From: an uncultured Muribaculaceae bacterium
Lineage (GTDB): Bacteria > Bacteroidota > Bacteroidia > Bacteroidales > Muribaculaceae
Length of the DNA stretch: 6,509 bases
Direction of reading: 5' to 3'
Assembly: GCA_910589095.1 (NCBI GenBank)
Contig: CAJUSN010000132.1
Span: forward strand, 1-6,509
Of this stretch, positions 1 to 6,321 are shown piece after piece (within the stretch, counting starts at the first letter, position 1; each line of letters starts with the position of its first letter). The translations under genes were made by a program, and so were the position numbers. The notes under the pieces were generated by a model. It was given only the letters and a program-made list of their open reading frames with translations. It searched no databases and was not told the DNA's origin.

Positions 1-2
1 GT

Positions 3-197
3 ATTATGTCACACTTGATATTCAATGGGATTGCAGTTGCTGTTTTTATTGCAATTGGCAATCCAATTCAAAGAGCTATCTACTCGCGCGTTGAAAAGAG
101 ATGGAAAGCATATCTTTTGACCTTATTGGCATTGTTACCGCTGGGACTGCTTATTGTATGCGCTGCTTTGTTCGGCTCCGATCTCATCGGGAGTTAG
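3..197 (+). CDS. C-terminal part of (or complete small) membrane protein, function unknown
   Basis: The reading frame is open to the left edge of the window, so this is either the tail of a longer protein or a 63-residue protein starting at the ATG at 6. Counting from that ATG, two hydrophobic stretches are visible, at about residues 4-20 and 36-56. A basic, amphipathic linker rich in Arg and Lys (about residues 23-34) separates them. This looks like two membrane-spanning helices joined by a short, probably cytoplasmic, loop, with a very short polar tail after the second helix. No motif identifies a family, and I do not assign a function. The stop codon (195-197) lies inside the 3' end of nadE on the opposite strand, giving a 14-bp convergent overlap. 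The hydrophobic composition makes a chance frame less likely, but the evidence for a real gene is moderate. Confidence 0.5.
   Translation: MMSHLIFNGIAVAVFIAIGNPIQRAIYSRVEKRWKAYLLTLLALLPLGLLIVCAALFGSDLIGS
176..193. terminator. Candidate bidirectional hairpin at convergent gene ends
   Basis: CCGAT (178-182) and ATCGG (186-190) form a 5-bp perfect stem with a 3-nt loop. It can be extended by two more pairs (176-177 with 192-193) around one bulged G at 191. The nadE stop codon (184-186, minus strand) lies in the loop and first stem base, and the + strand gene stops just outside at 195-197. There is no strong T-run on either side, so this is not a textbook intrinsic terminator. Its position where two genes converge is what suggests a termination or 3'-end protecting role. 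Confidence 0.3.
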
Positions 198-2112
198 AGT
201 TTAATCCGCACATCGTTGCTATTTCATCTACTTCGCTAATCCACAATCGGCAAGATGCATCAGAAGGCATTCGCCAATCACCTCTGGGCGAAAGGCAAAC
301 GCTTCCCACTTTAGGCCCATCTGGAAGACATGATCGCTTAAACTGCTGAGTGAAAAAACGGCGGTAAAAGACTCTCATCCATTTTAAGATTTCTTCAATG
401 CTGTAGGTTTCTGAGAATGCTTTACGGGCAAGGATGAACACTTTTGTAGGCGAGTAGCCATAGCGCAACATATAATAGAGAAAGAAGTCGTTAAGTTCAT
501 ACGGGCCCACAGACGATTCTGTTTTTTGTGCAATGTTTCCGTTTTCATCCGGTGGAGTCAGCTCAGGACTAATAGGTGTGTCAACCACATCCAACAAGGT
601 TCGACGTAGTTCTTCGCTCATGGAAGGATCCTGTGCAATATGACAAACAAGGAACTTCACGAGTGTTTTTGGCACGCCGGCATTAATACCGTACATGGAC
701 ATGTGGTCGCCATTATATGTTGCCCAGCCTAATGCCAGCTCCGACAAGTCGCCTGTACCCAGCACTATCCCGCCCGTCTGATTCGCAATGTCCATAAGCA
801 GGAGCGTGCGATACCTCGCTTGCGAGTTTTCATATGTCACATCGTGGATTTCAGGGGAATGTCCAATTTCGGAGAAATGAAGCATAACCGGTTCGGCTAT
901 CGGTATTTCCCTTATGGTAACACCCAGCGATTTCATCATGGTAAGAGCGTTCGCATAGGTTCGCCCTGTGGTACCAAATCCGGGCATTGTTACAGCTATT
1001 ATATCTGTCATTGGACGATTTTGACGGCGGAGTACACGTGAGGCCACAAGAAGAGCCAAAGTTGAATCAAGTCCGCCAGAAATACCGATTACAATACGTG
1101 GGTTGCCTATCGCCTGAAGTCGTGACAACAGGCCACACTCCTGTATGGTGAGGATTTCAACACATCTTTTAGTCAATCCTGCTTCGGAATGAGGAACAAA
1201 AGGATGTGGATCCACATTGAGATATTCCGGTAGACTCTCTATGTCGTAAGAAGCGGATTCATTCATCTGCGCTGGGATGCATCCGTTCCTATGAGCACAG
1301 TCGGCAAAAGTAGTGTTATGCATGCGATCTCGGCGTATGGCATCAATATCCAAATCCGCTATAACAGTGTGAGCCTTGCAAAAATCAGAATGATCGTTCT
1401 GTGTGAGAACGGTTCCGTTGAGGCAGCCTATGGTTTTTGGAAGGAATGTAAGGTCTGTTGTAGATTCTCCAAATCCGGCCGAAGAATACACATAGCCGCA
1501 TATACATCTGGCTGATTGTTGCTGTATAAGTGAAATAAGATAGGCATGTTTACCAATTAGATCATCGGAGGCAGACAAATTGAATATTACCTCCGCCCCG
1601 TTCAGGGCTAAGTTGCAGGAAGGAGGAATGGGAGCCCATAAGTCTTCACATATTTCAACTCCTATTTTGGCACCGGCAATTTCAAATACATTATTCTCGC
1701 ACCGTTGTTCTTTATCGGCAGATGAAAACCAGCGCTTTTCGTAGAACTCATTGTACGACGGTAGATAAGTTTTATCTACATGGTGCACCTGACCTTTTGT
1801 GATAATGAACGCGGAGTTGCGCAGCGAACCTTCCACTCGGCGTGGAGCGCCGACAATAATAGCTATACCTATATTTGCGGAGAATCGAGCCAGTTGTACG
1901 ATAGCTTGTTCCGCAGCATCTAACAATGCAGCGGAATGGAATAAGTCTCCGCAGGTGTATCCGGTCAGGCATAATTCAGGGAAGAGCGCAATTTCAACAC
2001 CCTTGGCCTCAAGTTCCATGACCGATGATATAATTTGCTTGACATTATAATCCACATCAGCTACGCGCACGACAGGTGCAACCGATGCAATGCGTAGAAA
2101 ACCGTTTTTCAT
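184..2112 (-). CDS. nadE: Glutamine-dependent NAD+ synthase
   Basis: Catalyses the last step of NAD+ synthesis in the cytoplasm: ATP-dependent amidation of nicotinic acid adenine dinucleotide, with ammonia supplied by glutamine hydrolysis in the same polypeptide. Two domains are visible. The N-terminal nitrilase-like glutaminase (about residues 5-270) carries the Glu-Lys-Cys triad: E46 in FPELCLTGY, K114 in VDKTYLPSY and C155 in GVEICEDLW. The C-terminal synthetase (about 315-625) has the PP-loop SGGLDS at 345-350, the LGTGDLSELALGW motif at 451-463 and the family's C-terminal segment with PDGPKVGS (597-604). At 642 residues it matches full-length bacterial two-domain enzymes and looks intact. 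The ATG at 2110-2112 precedes the nitrilase fold directly and lies shortly downstream of a -7 promoter element (2141-2148). It is divergent from the barrel gene and appears monocistronic within the window. Its 3' end overlaps the converging gene by 14 bp. Confidence 0.97.
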   Translation of the reverse strand: MKNGFLRIASVAPVVRVADVDYNVKQIISSVMELEAKGVEIALFPELCLTGYTCGDLFHSAALLDAAEQAIVQLARFSANIGIAIIVGAPRRVEGSLRNSAFIITKGQVHHVDKTYLPSYNEFYEKRWFSSADKEQRCENNVFEIAGAKIGVEICEDLWAPIPPSCNLALNGAEVIFNLSASDDLIGKHAYLISLIQQQSARCICGYVYSSAGFGESTTDLTFLPKTIGCLNGTVLTQNDHSDFCKAHTVIADLDIDAIRRDRMHNTTFADCAHRNGCIPAQMNESASYDIESLPEYLNVDPHPFVPHSEAGLTKRCVEILTIQECGLLSRLQAIGNPRIVIGISGGLDSTLALLVASRVLRRQNRPMTDIIAVTMPGFGTTGRTYANALTMMKSLGVTIREIPIAEPVMLHFSEIGHSPEIHDVTYENSQARYRTLLLMDIANQTGGIVLGTGDLSELALGWATYNGDHMSMYGINAGVPKTLVKFLVCHIAQDPSMSEELRRTLLDVVDTPISPELTPPDENGNIAQKTESSVGPYELNDFFLYYMLRYGYSPTKVFILARKAFSETYSIEEILKWMRVFYRRFFTQQFKRSCLPDGPKVGSVCLSPRGDWRMPSDASCRLWISEVDEIATMCGLNSNSR

Positions 2113-2140
2113 TATTGAATGTTAATAAATAGGCATTCGC

Positions 2141-2148
2141 CAAATATA
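2141..2148 (-). promoter_or_regulatory. -7 promoter element of nadE
   Basis: Read on the minus strand this is TATATTTG, an exact match to the Bacteroidota housekeeping -7 consensus TAnnTTTG. Transcription would start roughly 5-8 bases further on, giving a leader of about 20-25 nt before the nadE ATG. I do not see a TTG or TTTG -33 element at the usual 19-21 bp spacing, so strength and exact start are uncertain. Confidence 0.6.
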
Positions 2149-2192
2149 ATTTCTTACAAAATTACCTTATTTCACTCAAAGGATAGCAATAC

Positions 2193-2220
2193 ATTCGGCG
2201 AAAAAGAGTATTTTTGCACT
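2193..2220 (+). promoter_or_regulatory. Shared promoter box, copy 1 (upstream of the barrel gene)
   Basis: This 28-bp block holds ATTCGG, then GAAAA, then GTA-n-TTTTGCA including the -7 element. It is identical to 6322-6349 at 22 of 28 positions with no gaps. It contains the palindrome TTCG-g-CGAA (2194-2202), whose centre at 2198 lies 11 bp before the first base of the -7 element. A second, imperfect version of the palindrome (CATTCGCCAAA, 2134-2144) overlaps the nadE -7 element. It may be an operator or a promoter element lying within the normal spacer. The shared sequence is observed; the function is inferred. Confidence 0.4.
2209..2216 (+). promoter_or_regulatory. -7 promoter element of the beta-barrel gene
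   Basis: TATTTTTG matches the Bacteroidota -7 consensus TAnnTTTG exactly and is followed by CA. The predicted start near 2222-2225 gives a leader of about 40 nt to the ATG at 2265. This element overlaps an in-frame TTG at 2214, which argues against translation starting there. No clear -33 TTG is seen at standard spacing; instead a TTCGGCGAA palindrome (2194-2202) lies just upstream. Confidence 0.65.
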
Positions 2221-2264
2221 ACTTTCCTCGCCAAACCGATAGAAACAAGAACCAACTCCCTTTC

Positions 2265-2792
2265 ATGAGAACAAAATATCATCTTTTGACAGTTGCATTT
2301 CTCGCTTTGTCATCAGTCATAATGCCACTGGAATCTAACGCCGGGGGCAAAGGCGAAAAAAGTGTAGGCCTACGTGCAGGATTCACCACACGCAACACTA
2401 CGGCAACGGCCGGATTGTACTTCTCGTATCGCTTCAGCGAGCATTTCCGTCTGGCCCCTAAGATAGATTACGCATTTCAACATCATTCCATTGATGCTTT
2501 TTCACTTGATGTCGATGCAGAAATGCCGATTTCACTTTCTTCTTCCGGCAGAGTTAATTTTTATCCCATAGCCGGACTTAATTATTCCACATTCAGCCAT
2601 CATGGACTAAGAGAAGATCGGGATACATCCGATGACACTTCGCAGCGAAGCAATGAGTTTGGGCTATCGGTTGGTGCCGGTGTTGAATACTTTCCCACAA
2701 AATCACTCCGACTTGCGATTGAAGGAAAAGGTAAACTCATAAAGAAATATTCCGGAGGATGGTTCAACGTATCCATTGGATATGTATTTTGA
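2265..2792 (+). CDS. Secreted outer-membrane beta-barrel protein (porin-like family)
   Basis: A 175-residue protein with a clear signal peptide: basic start (MRTK), hydrophobic core at about residues 7-20 and a likely signal-peptidase I site after SNA (residue 26). The mature part, about 149 residues, has alternating polar and hydrophobic stretches compatible with eight short amphipathic strands, for example 32-41, 47-57, 62-70, 96-105, 131-142 and 165-175. It ends in an aromatic residue (GYVF), as outer-membrane barrel proteins usually do. A polar segment, HHGLREDRDTSDDTSQRSN (112-130), looks like an extracellular loop. It resembles the small OmpA/OmpW-type barrels common in Bacteroidota; substrate and role cannot be told. 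The start is the ATG at 2265: an alternative TTG at 2214 lies inside the -7 element and would put 17 polar residues before the signal peptide. It is divergent from nadE and followed by purT after 112 bp. Confidence 0.8.
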   Translation: MRTKYHLLTVAFLALSSVIMPLESNAGGKGEKSVGLRAGFTTRNTTATAGLYFSYRFSEHFRLAPKIDYAFQHHSIDAFSLDVDAEMPISLSSSGRVNFYPIAGLNYSTFSHHGLREDRDTSDDTSQRSNEFGLSVGAGVEYFPTKSLRLAIEGKGKLIKKYSGGWFNVSIGYVF

Positions 2793-2807
2793 TATTGATC
2801 GGCAATA

Positions 2808-2830
2808 AGGGCGTTTTTCACAGGCGCCCT
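2808..2830 (+). terminator. Weak hairpin after the barrel gene
   Basis: AGGGCG (2808-2813) pairs perfectly with CGCCCT (2825-2830), a 6-bp GC-rich stem with an 11-nt loop that holds the only nearby T-run (2814-2818). The sequence after the stem is pyrimidine-rich but mixed C and T rather than a T tract. GCCC at 2831-2834 could also compete for the left arm. It starts 16 bp after the barrel-gene stop codon. It could be an inefficient terminator or only a processing hairpin. Confidence 0.3.
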
Positions 2831-2836
2831 GCCCTA

Positions 2837-2865
2837 TTCTTCCTCCACCTCTCCTTCTCTCCTTC
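2837..2865 (+). other. Polypyrimidine tract in the purT leader
   Basis: 28 of these 29 bases are C or T; the single purine is the A at 2847. The tract lies 39 bp before the purT start codon. It is much more skewed than the surrounding sequence and is not part of any reading frame I would accept. It may be an unstructured stretch of the purT mRNA leader or of the read-through transcript from the barrel gene. No exact TAnnTTTG promoter motif occurs in the 2793-2904 gap. Confidence 0.5.
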
Positions 2866-2904
2866 ACACTATCAAACACTTTTTTAGAAACCAGAAATCA
2901 TATT

Positions 2905-4095
2905 ATGGCAGAAATCGGATCGATTTTTACTCCAGTAGGACGTAAGGCTCTCTTGTTGGGCAGTGGTGAATTAGGAAAAGAGGTTGCGCTTGAGCTTCAG
3001 CGTTATAACGTTGAAGTGGTTGCATGCGACCGTTATGCAGGAGCTCCCGCTATGCAGGTGGCCCATAGAAACCATGTGTTCAACATGCTTGACGGAGAGG
3101 AGCTTCGCCGGGTGATTGAACAGGAAAAACCGGACCACATAATCCCGGAAGTGGAAGCAATTGCTACCCCCGTGCTTGTAGAGCTTGAAAAAGAGGGACA
3201 TCATGTAACGCCGACTGCACGTGCAGCTTGGCTCACAATGAACCGCGAAGGTATACGTAGACTTGCAGCAGAAGAGCTGGGATTGCTAACATCTCCGTAC
3301 CGTTTTGCCTCTACACGCGAAGAGTTCGAAGAGGCAGTGAAGGCTATTGGTATCCCCTGCGTGGTAAAACCCGTAATGAGCTCCTCCGGACATGGTCAGA
3401 GTACGGTTAAAACAGCGTCAGACATAGAAAAAGCATGGACCATTGCTCAAGAAGGTGGTCGCGCAGGTGCCGGTAGGGTAATTGTCGAAGGGTTCGTAGA
3501 TTTTGACTACGAGATCACTCTTCTCACAGTAAGAAGCGTTTCAGGAACTACCTATTGCCAACCCATAGGCCATGTACAAGTCAATGGCGACTACCGATAT
3601 TCATGGCAGCCTCAAGCCATGTCGGCAACTGCGCTTGAATCAGCAAAGGAGATAGCAAAAAAAATCACCGATGCTCTTGGAGGATATGGAATATTCGGTG
3701 TAGAGCTGTTTGTAAAAGGCGACACTGTAATTTTCAGCGAAGTGTCACCACGTCCGCACGACACCGGTATGGTAACCATGATTTCGCAGGATATGAGTGA
3801 ATTTGCTCTTCATGCCCGTGCGCTTCTTGGACTTCCGGTTCCTGCAATAAAATTCTATGGTCCTTCAGCCTCACGTGCCATTGTTGTTGAAGGCGATACT
3901 GATAAAGTGCTGTTCCGCAATCTTGAGAAAGCGCTTGAAGAGCCTGGAGTGCAGATCCGTATTTTCGGCAAACCCGAAATCAAGGGACATCGTAGAATGG
4001 GCGTCATCCTTGCCACTGCCGATACAGTGGAGGAGGCAATAGCCAAATCCGAACGAGCTTATGAGAAATTGAATGTAGAGGTTCTTCCGCGCTGA
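2905..4095 (+). CDS. purT: Formate-dependent phosphoribosylglycinamide formyltransferase (GAR transformylase 2)
   Basis: Makes formyl-GAR from GAR, formate and ATP through a formyl-phosphate intermediate. This is the folate-independent alternative to PurN at the third step of purine synthesis, in the cytoplasm. The protein has 396 residues (E. coli PurT 392) and the ATP-grasp layout. An N-terminal Rossmann-like segment contains GSGELGKE (19-26). The ATP-binding region has VVKPVMSSSGHGQS (153-166) with K155, the metal ligands fall at E267 and E279, and the signature SPRPHDTGMVT spans 281-291. The C-terminal cap includes IRIFGKPEIKGHRRMGV (351-367). As I recall E. coli PurT, K155, E267, E279 and D286 fall at the same numbers there. 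The ATG at 2905 gives the normal family N-terminus; no Shine-Dalgarno is obvious, as is common in Bacteroidota. It follows the barrel gene by 112 bp and may be partly read through from it. It ends 7 bp from the converging radA. Confidence 0.96.
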   Translation: MAEIGSIFTPVGRKALLLGSGELGKEVALELQRYNVEVVACDRYAGAPAMQVAHRNHVFNMLDGEELRRVIEQEKPDHIIPEVEAIATPVLVELEKEGHHVTPTARAAWLTMNREGIRRLAAEELGLLTSPYRFASTREEFEEAVKAIGIPCVVKPVMSSSGHGQSTVKTASDIEKAWTIAQEGGRAGAGRVIVEGFVDFDYEITLLTVRSVSGTTYCQPIGHVQVNGDYRYSWQPQAMSATALESAKEIAKKITDALGGYGIFGVELFVKGDTVIFSEVSPRPHDTGMVTMISQDMSEFALHARALLGLPVPAIKFYGPSASRAIVVEGDTDKVLFRNLEKALEEPGVQIRIFGKPEIKGHRRMGVILATADTVEEAIAKSERAYEKLNVEVLPR

Positions 4096-4100
4096 GAACC
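4080..4100. terminator. Candidate bidirectional hairpin between purT and radA
   Basis: GGTTCT (4080-4085) and AGAACC (4095-4100) are perfect inverted repeats around a 9-nt loop that contains most of the purT stop codon (4093-4095). The radA stop codon (4103-4105, minus strand) is 3 bp beyond the right arm. Neither flank has a strong T-run, so intrinsic termination would be weak. The symmetric placement between two converging genes is the main argument for a role. Confidence 0.3.
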
Positions 4101-4102
4101 CA

Positions 4103-5473
4103 TCAACCGAAAAGTACACGGAATGCCTCCTCTACTTTAGCAACCTCTTCAATAGTAATATTAAATCGTGTCGTGTCAATGCCTTTGAGGCAGAAACGCG
4201 GCACGATGATTTTTTTCATGCCTAACTTTTCAGCCTCAGCAATACGTTGCTCTATGCGTGTAACCGAGCGGATTTCACCTGATAGACCTACCTCGCCGGC
4301 CATACACACATCTGGAGCGATGGGCATATCGACATTGGAGGAGAGAATGGCGCATACAACGGCCAGGTCAAGGGCGGTATCATTTACTTTTAATCCACCG
4401 GCAATATTAAGAAACACATCCTTTTGACCGAGCTTGAATCCCACTCGCTTTTCCAGGACTGCCAGTAGCATGTTCATTCTTTTTGCATCAAATCCTGTAA
4501 CAGATCGCTGAGGCGTGCCGTAGGCTGCAGTACTAACAAGAGCTTGCACTTCAATGAGAAATGGTCTGATTCCTTCAAGCGTAATTCCAATCGCTCCCCC
4601 GGACAAAGGCTCCCCGCCATGATTTTGATTCAATAACATTTCCGATGGGTTTGTAACCTCACGGAGTCCATGTTGGCACATCTCATAGATACCAAGCTCG
4701 GAAGTACTACCGAAACGGTTTTTAATGGACCGGAGTATGCGGTACATATAATGGCGGTCGCCTTCAAATTGAAGAACAGCGTCAACGATGTGCTCCAATA
4801 CCTTTGGCCCTGCAATGCTTCCTTCTTTGTTGATATGCCCAATAAGAAGTACAGGTACTGAACTTTCCTTTGCATATTTCAGCAAGCTTGCAGCACATTC
4901 CCTGACTTGACTCACGCTACCGGCCGATGATTCAATGGATTCAGACGCTATGGTCTGAATGGAATCAACAATTACTATCTCAGGCTGAATCTCTTGAAGG
5001 TGATCAAGAATCGTTTCAAGCGAAGTCTCGCATGCAATAAATAGATTATCATTTATGCGACCTATCCTGTCGGCTCGCATACGTAATTGCTGAGGGCTTT
5101 CTTCTCCAGAAATATACAGAATGCGCTTTGTGCGTATGGACAGGATGTTTTGAAGAACAAGTGTTGACTTTCCTATGCCGGGTTCACCTCCGATAAGAAC
5201 GAGCGATCCGGCAACCAATCCGCCCCCAAGCACCCTGTTCAGTTCCTTGCTTGGCATCTTTATCCTTGGCTCCTCATGTAGTTCAATCTCTGACACTTTT
5301 TGCGGACGGCTCTTGCCACTCCTGGACAAGGTGATGCTTTTGGAATTGCTTTTAATGCTTATTTTCTCTTCCACCATAGTGTTCCACGCACCGCAAGCAG
5401 GGCAACGTCCTTGCCATTTAGACGATTCCGCTCCACATTCACTGCAGAACCATGCACTCTTAATCTTTGCCAT
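4103..5473 (-). CDS. radA: DNA repair protein RadA (Sms), branch-migration ATPase
   Basis: RadA is a hexameric, RecA-related ATPase that drives branch migration and processing of recombination intermediates during DNA repair. The 456-residue protein has the complete family architecture. An N-terminal zinc finger has cysteines C10, C13, C24 and C27 (CSEC and CPAC pairs). The RecA-like domain has Walker A GGEPGIGKST (95-104, with K102) and Walker B IVIVD (166-170). The diagnostic RadA motif KNRFG is at 251-255. A C-terminal Lon-protease-like domain (about 285-456) includes GGLKVNDTALDLAVV (359-373) and GEVGLSGEIR (393-402). This length is normal for the family, and nothing looks truncated. The ATG at 5471-5473 starts 9 residues before the first zinc-finger cysteine, as usual. 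It lies 44 bp downstream of the RNA methyltransferase gene on the same strand. No TAnnTTTG element occurs in that spacer, so co-transcription is likely. It converges on purT. Confidence 0.97.
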   Translation of the reverse strand: MAKIKSAWFCSECGAESSKWQGRCPACGAWNTMVEEKISIKSNSKSITLSRSGKSRPQKVSEIELHEEPRIKMPSKELNRVLGGGLVAGSLVLIGGEPGIGKSTLVLQNILSIRTKRILYISGEESPQQLRMRADRIGRINDNLFIACETSLETILDHLQEIQPEIVIVDSIQTIASESIESSAGSVSQVRECAASLLKYAKESSVPVLLIGHINKEGSIAGPKVLEHIVDAVLQFEGDRHYMYRILRSIKNRFGSTSELGIYEMCQHGLREVTNPSEMLLNQNHGGEPLSGGAIGITLEGIRPFLIEVQALVSTAAYGTPQRSVTGFDAKRMNMLLAVLEKRVGFKLGQKDVFLNIAGGLKVNDTALDLAVVCAILSSNVDMPIAPDVCMAGEVGLSGEIRSVTRIEQRIAEAEKLGMKKIIVPRFCLKGIDTTRFNITIEEVAKVEEAFRVLFG

Positions 5474-5517
5474 GGGTTAATTTATTAGATGGTATGACTG
5501 ATTGAATTTGCGGAGCG

Positions 5518-6285
5518 TCAGATAAACCGACGCCGGAATTCGGAAAGTGTAATTGCAGTTGCTGTGGCCACATTAAGTGATTCTGAGGTAGGATCTCCTA
5601 TAGGGAACGACGGTATTGTAATTTTATGTGTTACAAACTTTTTTAGTTCTTCCGAAATGCCCCGACCTTCATTGCCCATAAGAACTATCCCATTCCGGGA
5701 TAAATTGGAGGAGTAAATCGATTCTCCGTTAAGAAACGTTCCGAATACCGGTGTTTTACCGTGCAAGGATTCAAACAATGACGGAAGATCCATATAGTGA
5801 ACCTTTACCCTGGAAATAGCTCCCATGGTTGCCTGCACAACTTTCGGGTTGTATAGGTCAGCGCCGGTGGGAGAAGATATAATATTCCTGACTCCAAACC
5901 AATCGGCAGTGCGAATTATAGTGCCAAGATTTCCAGGGTCCTGTACATTATCAAGAGCCACGACAAGAGAGGTTTCAAAAATTGTCGGATCAAATTCATG
6001 TACTGGTACATGATAGACAGCTATCACATCCTGAGGCGTGGTAAGGGAGCTCAGACGCGACAATTCACCCGGAGAGATAACGCACAATTTATCAGCTGCC
6101 ACAGAGCTTACGTCCGGGTGCGAACTTAGCCAAGTGGGTGTGCAAGCGAGCATGAATAGTTCAAAGGATCCAAGGGTATCCATAACGCACTTTGTGCCCT
6201 CACACTTGAACATACCAAGTTTCTTACGATGTTTCCTTTCGGAAAGCAGATAAATGTTTTTTCTAAGATTGTTAGTCAGCTCCAT
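5518..6285 (-). CDS. SpoU/TrmH-family RNA 2'-O-ribose methyltransferase
   Basis: Transfers a methyl group from S-adenosylmethionine to a ribose 2'-hydroxyl of rRNA or tRNA; the site modified cannot be read from the sequence. With the start at 6285 the protein has 255 residues. An N-terminal substrate-binding segment (about 10-95, with RKHRKKLGMFKCEG at 17-30) precedes the SPOUT knot domain. All three SPOUT motifs are present: motif 1 DNVQDPGNLGTIIRTADWFG (112-131, N119 and R125), motif 2 GNEGRGI (204-210, E206) and motif 3 SLNVATATAI (236-245, N238). The frame stays open upstream to 6450, but those 55 residues look random, cover the promoter region and overlap rmlD. The ATG at 6283-6285 is therefore chosen; it follows a -7 element by a short leader. 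Probably the first gene of an operon with radA. RlmB- or TsnR-like 23S rRNA enzymes are the nearest types, but no symbol is justified. Confidence 0.9.
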   Translation of the reverse strand: MELTNNLRKNIYLLSERKHRKKLGMFKCEGTKCVMDTLGSFELFMLACTPTWLSSHPDVSSVAADKLCVISPGELSRLSSLTTPQDVIAVYHVPVHEFDPTIFETSLVVALDNVQDPGNLGTIIRTADWFGVRNIISSPTGADLYNPKVVQATMGAISRVKVHYMDLPSLFESLHGKTPVFGTFLNGESIYSSNLSRNGIVLMGNEGRGISEELKKFVTHKITIPSFPIGDPTSESLNVATATAITLSEFRRRFI

Positions 6286-6306
6286 AAAAAGGCGGGGTTT
6301 CAGATG

Positions 6307-6314
6307 CAAATTTA
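6307..6314 (-). promoter_or_regulatory. -7 promoter element of the RNA methyltransferase-radA operon
   Basis: On the minus strand this reads TAAATTTG, followed by CA, an exact TAnnTTTG match. Transcription would start near 6300, leaving about 15 nt before the methyltransferase ATG at 6285. No well-spaced -33 TTG is seen. It faces away from the rmlD promoter, and a TTCTCCGAA palindrome (6331-6323 on this strand) lies between the two. Confidence 0.6.
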
Positions 6315-6321
6315 GCAAATA

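Noticed and set aside
820..2050. Several 70-85-residue open frames antisense to nadE
   Set aside because: All lie inside the intact nadE gene, have no recognisable domain or promoter, and are expected by chance opposite a long coding region.
2132..2141. GGCATTCGCC hairpin before nadE
   Set aside because: The stem is only 3 bp, too short to be considered a structured regulatory element.
2214..2264. TTG start adding 17 residues to the N-terminus of the barrel protein
   Set aside because: The TTG is part of the -7 element (2209-2216), upstream of any plausible transcription start. The added polar residues would also precede a normal signal peptide beginning at the ATG at 2265.
2785..2791. TATTTTG at the end of the barrel gene as a purT promoter
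   Set aside because: It has one base too few between TA and TTTG, lies inside the coding sequence, and has no supporting upstream element.
5175..5480. 101-residue open frame on the + strand opposite radA
   Set aside because: It lies entirely antisense to the conserved zinc finger and Walker region of radA and encodes a low-complexity Ser/Pro/Leu-rich sequence. It is a shadow of the real gene.
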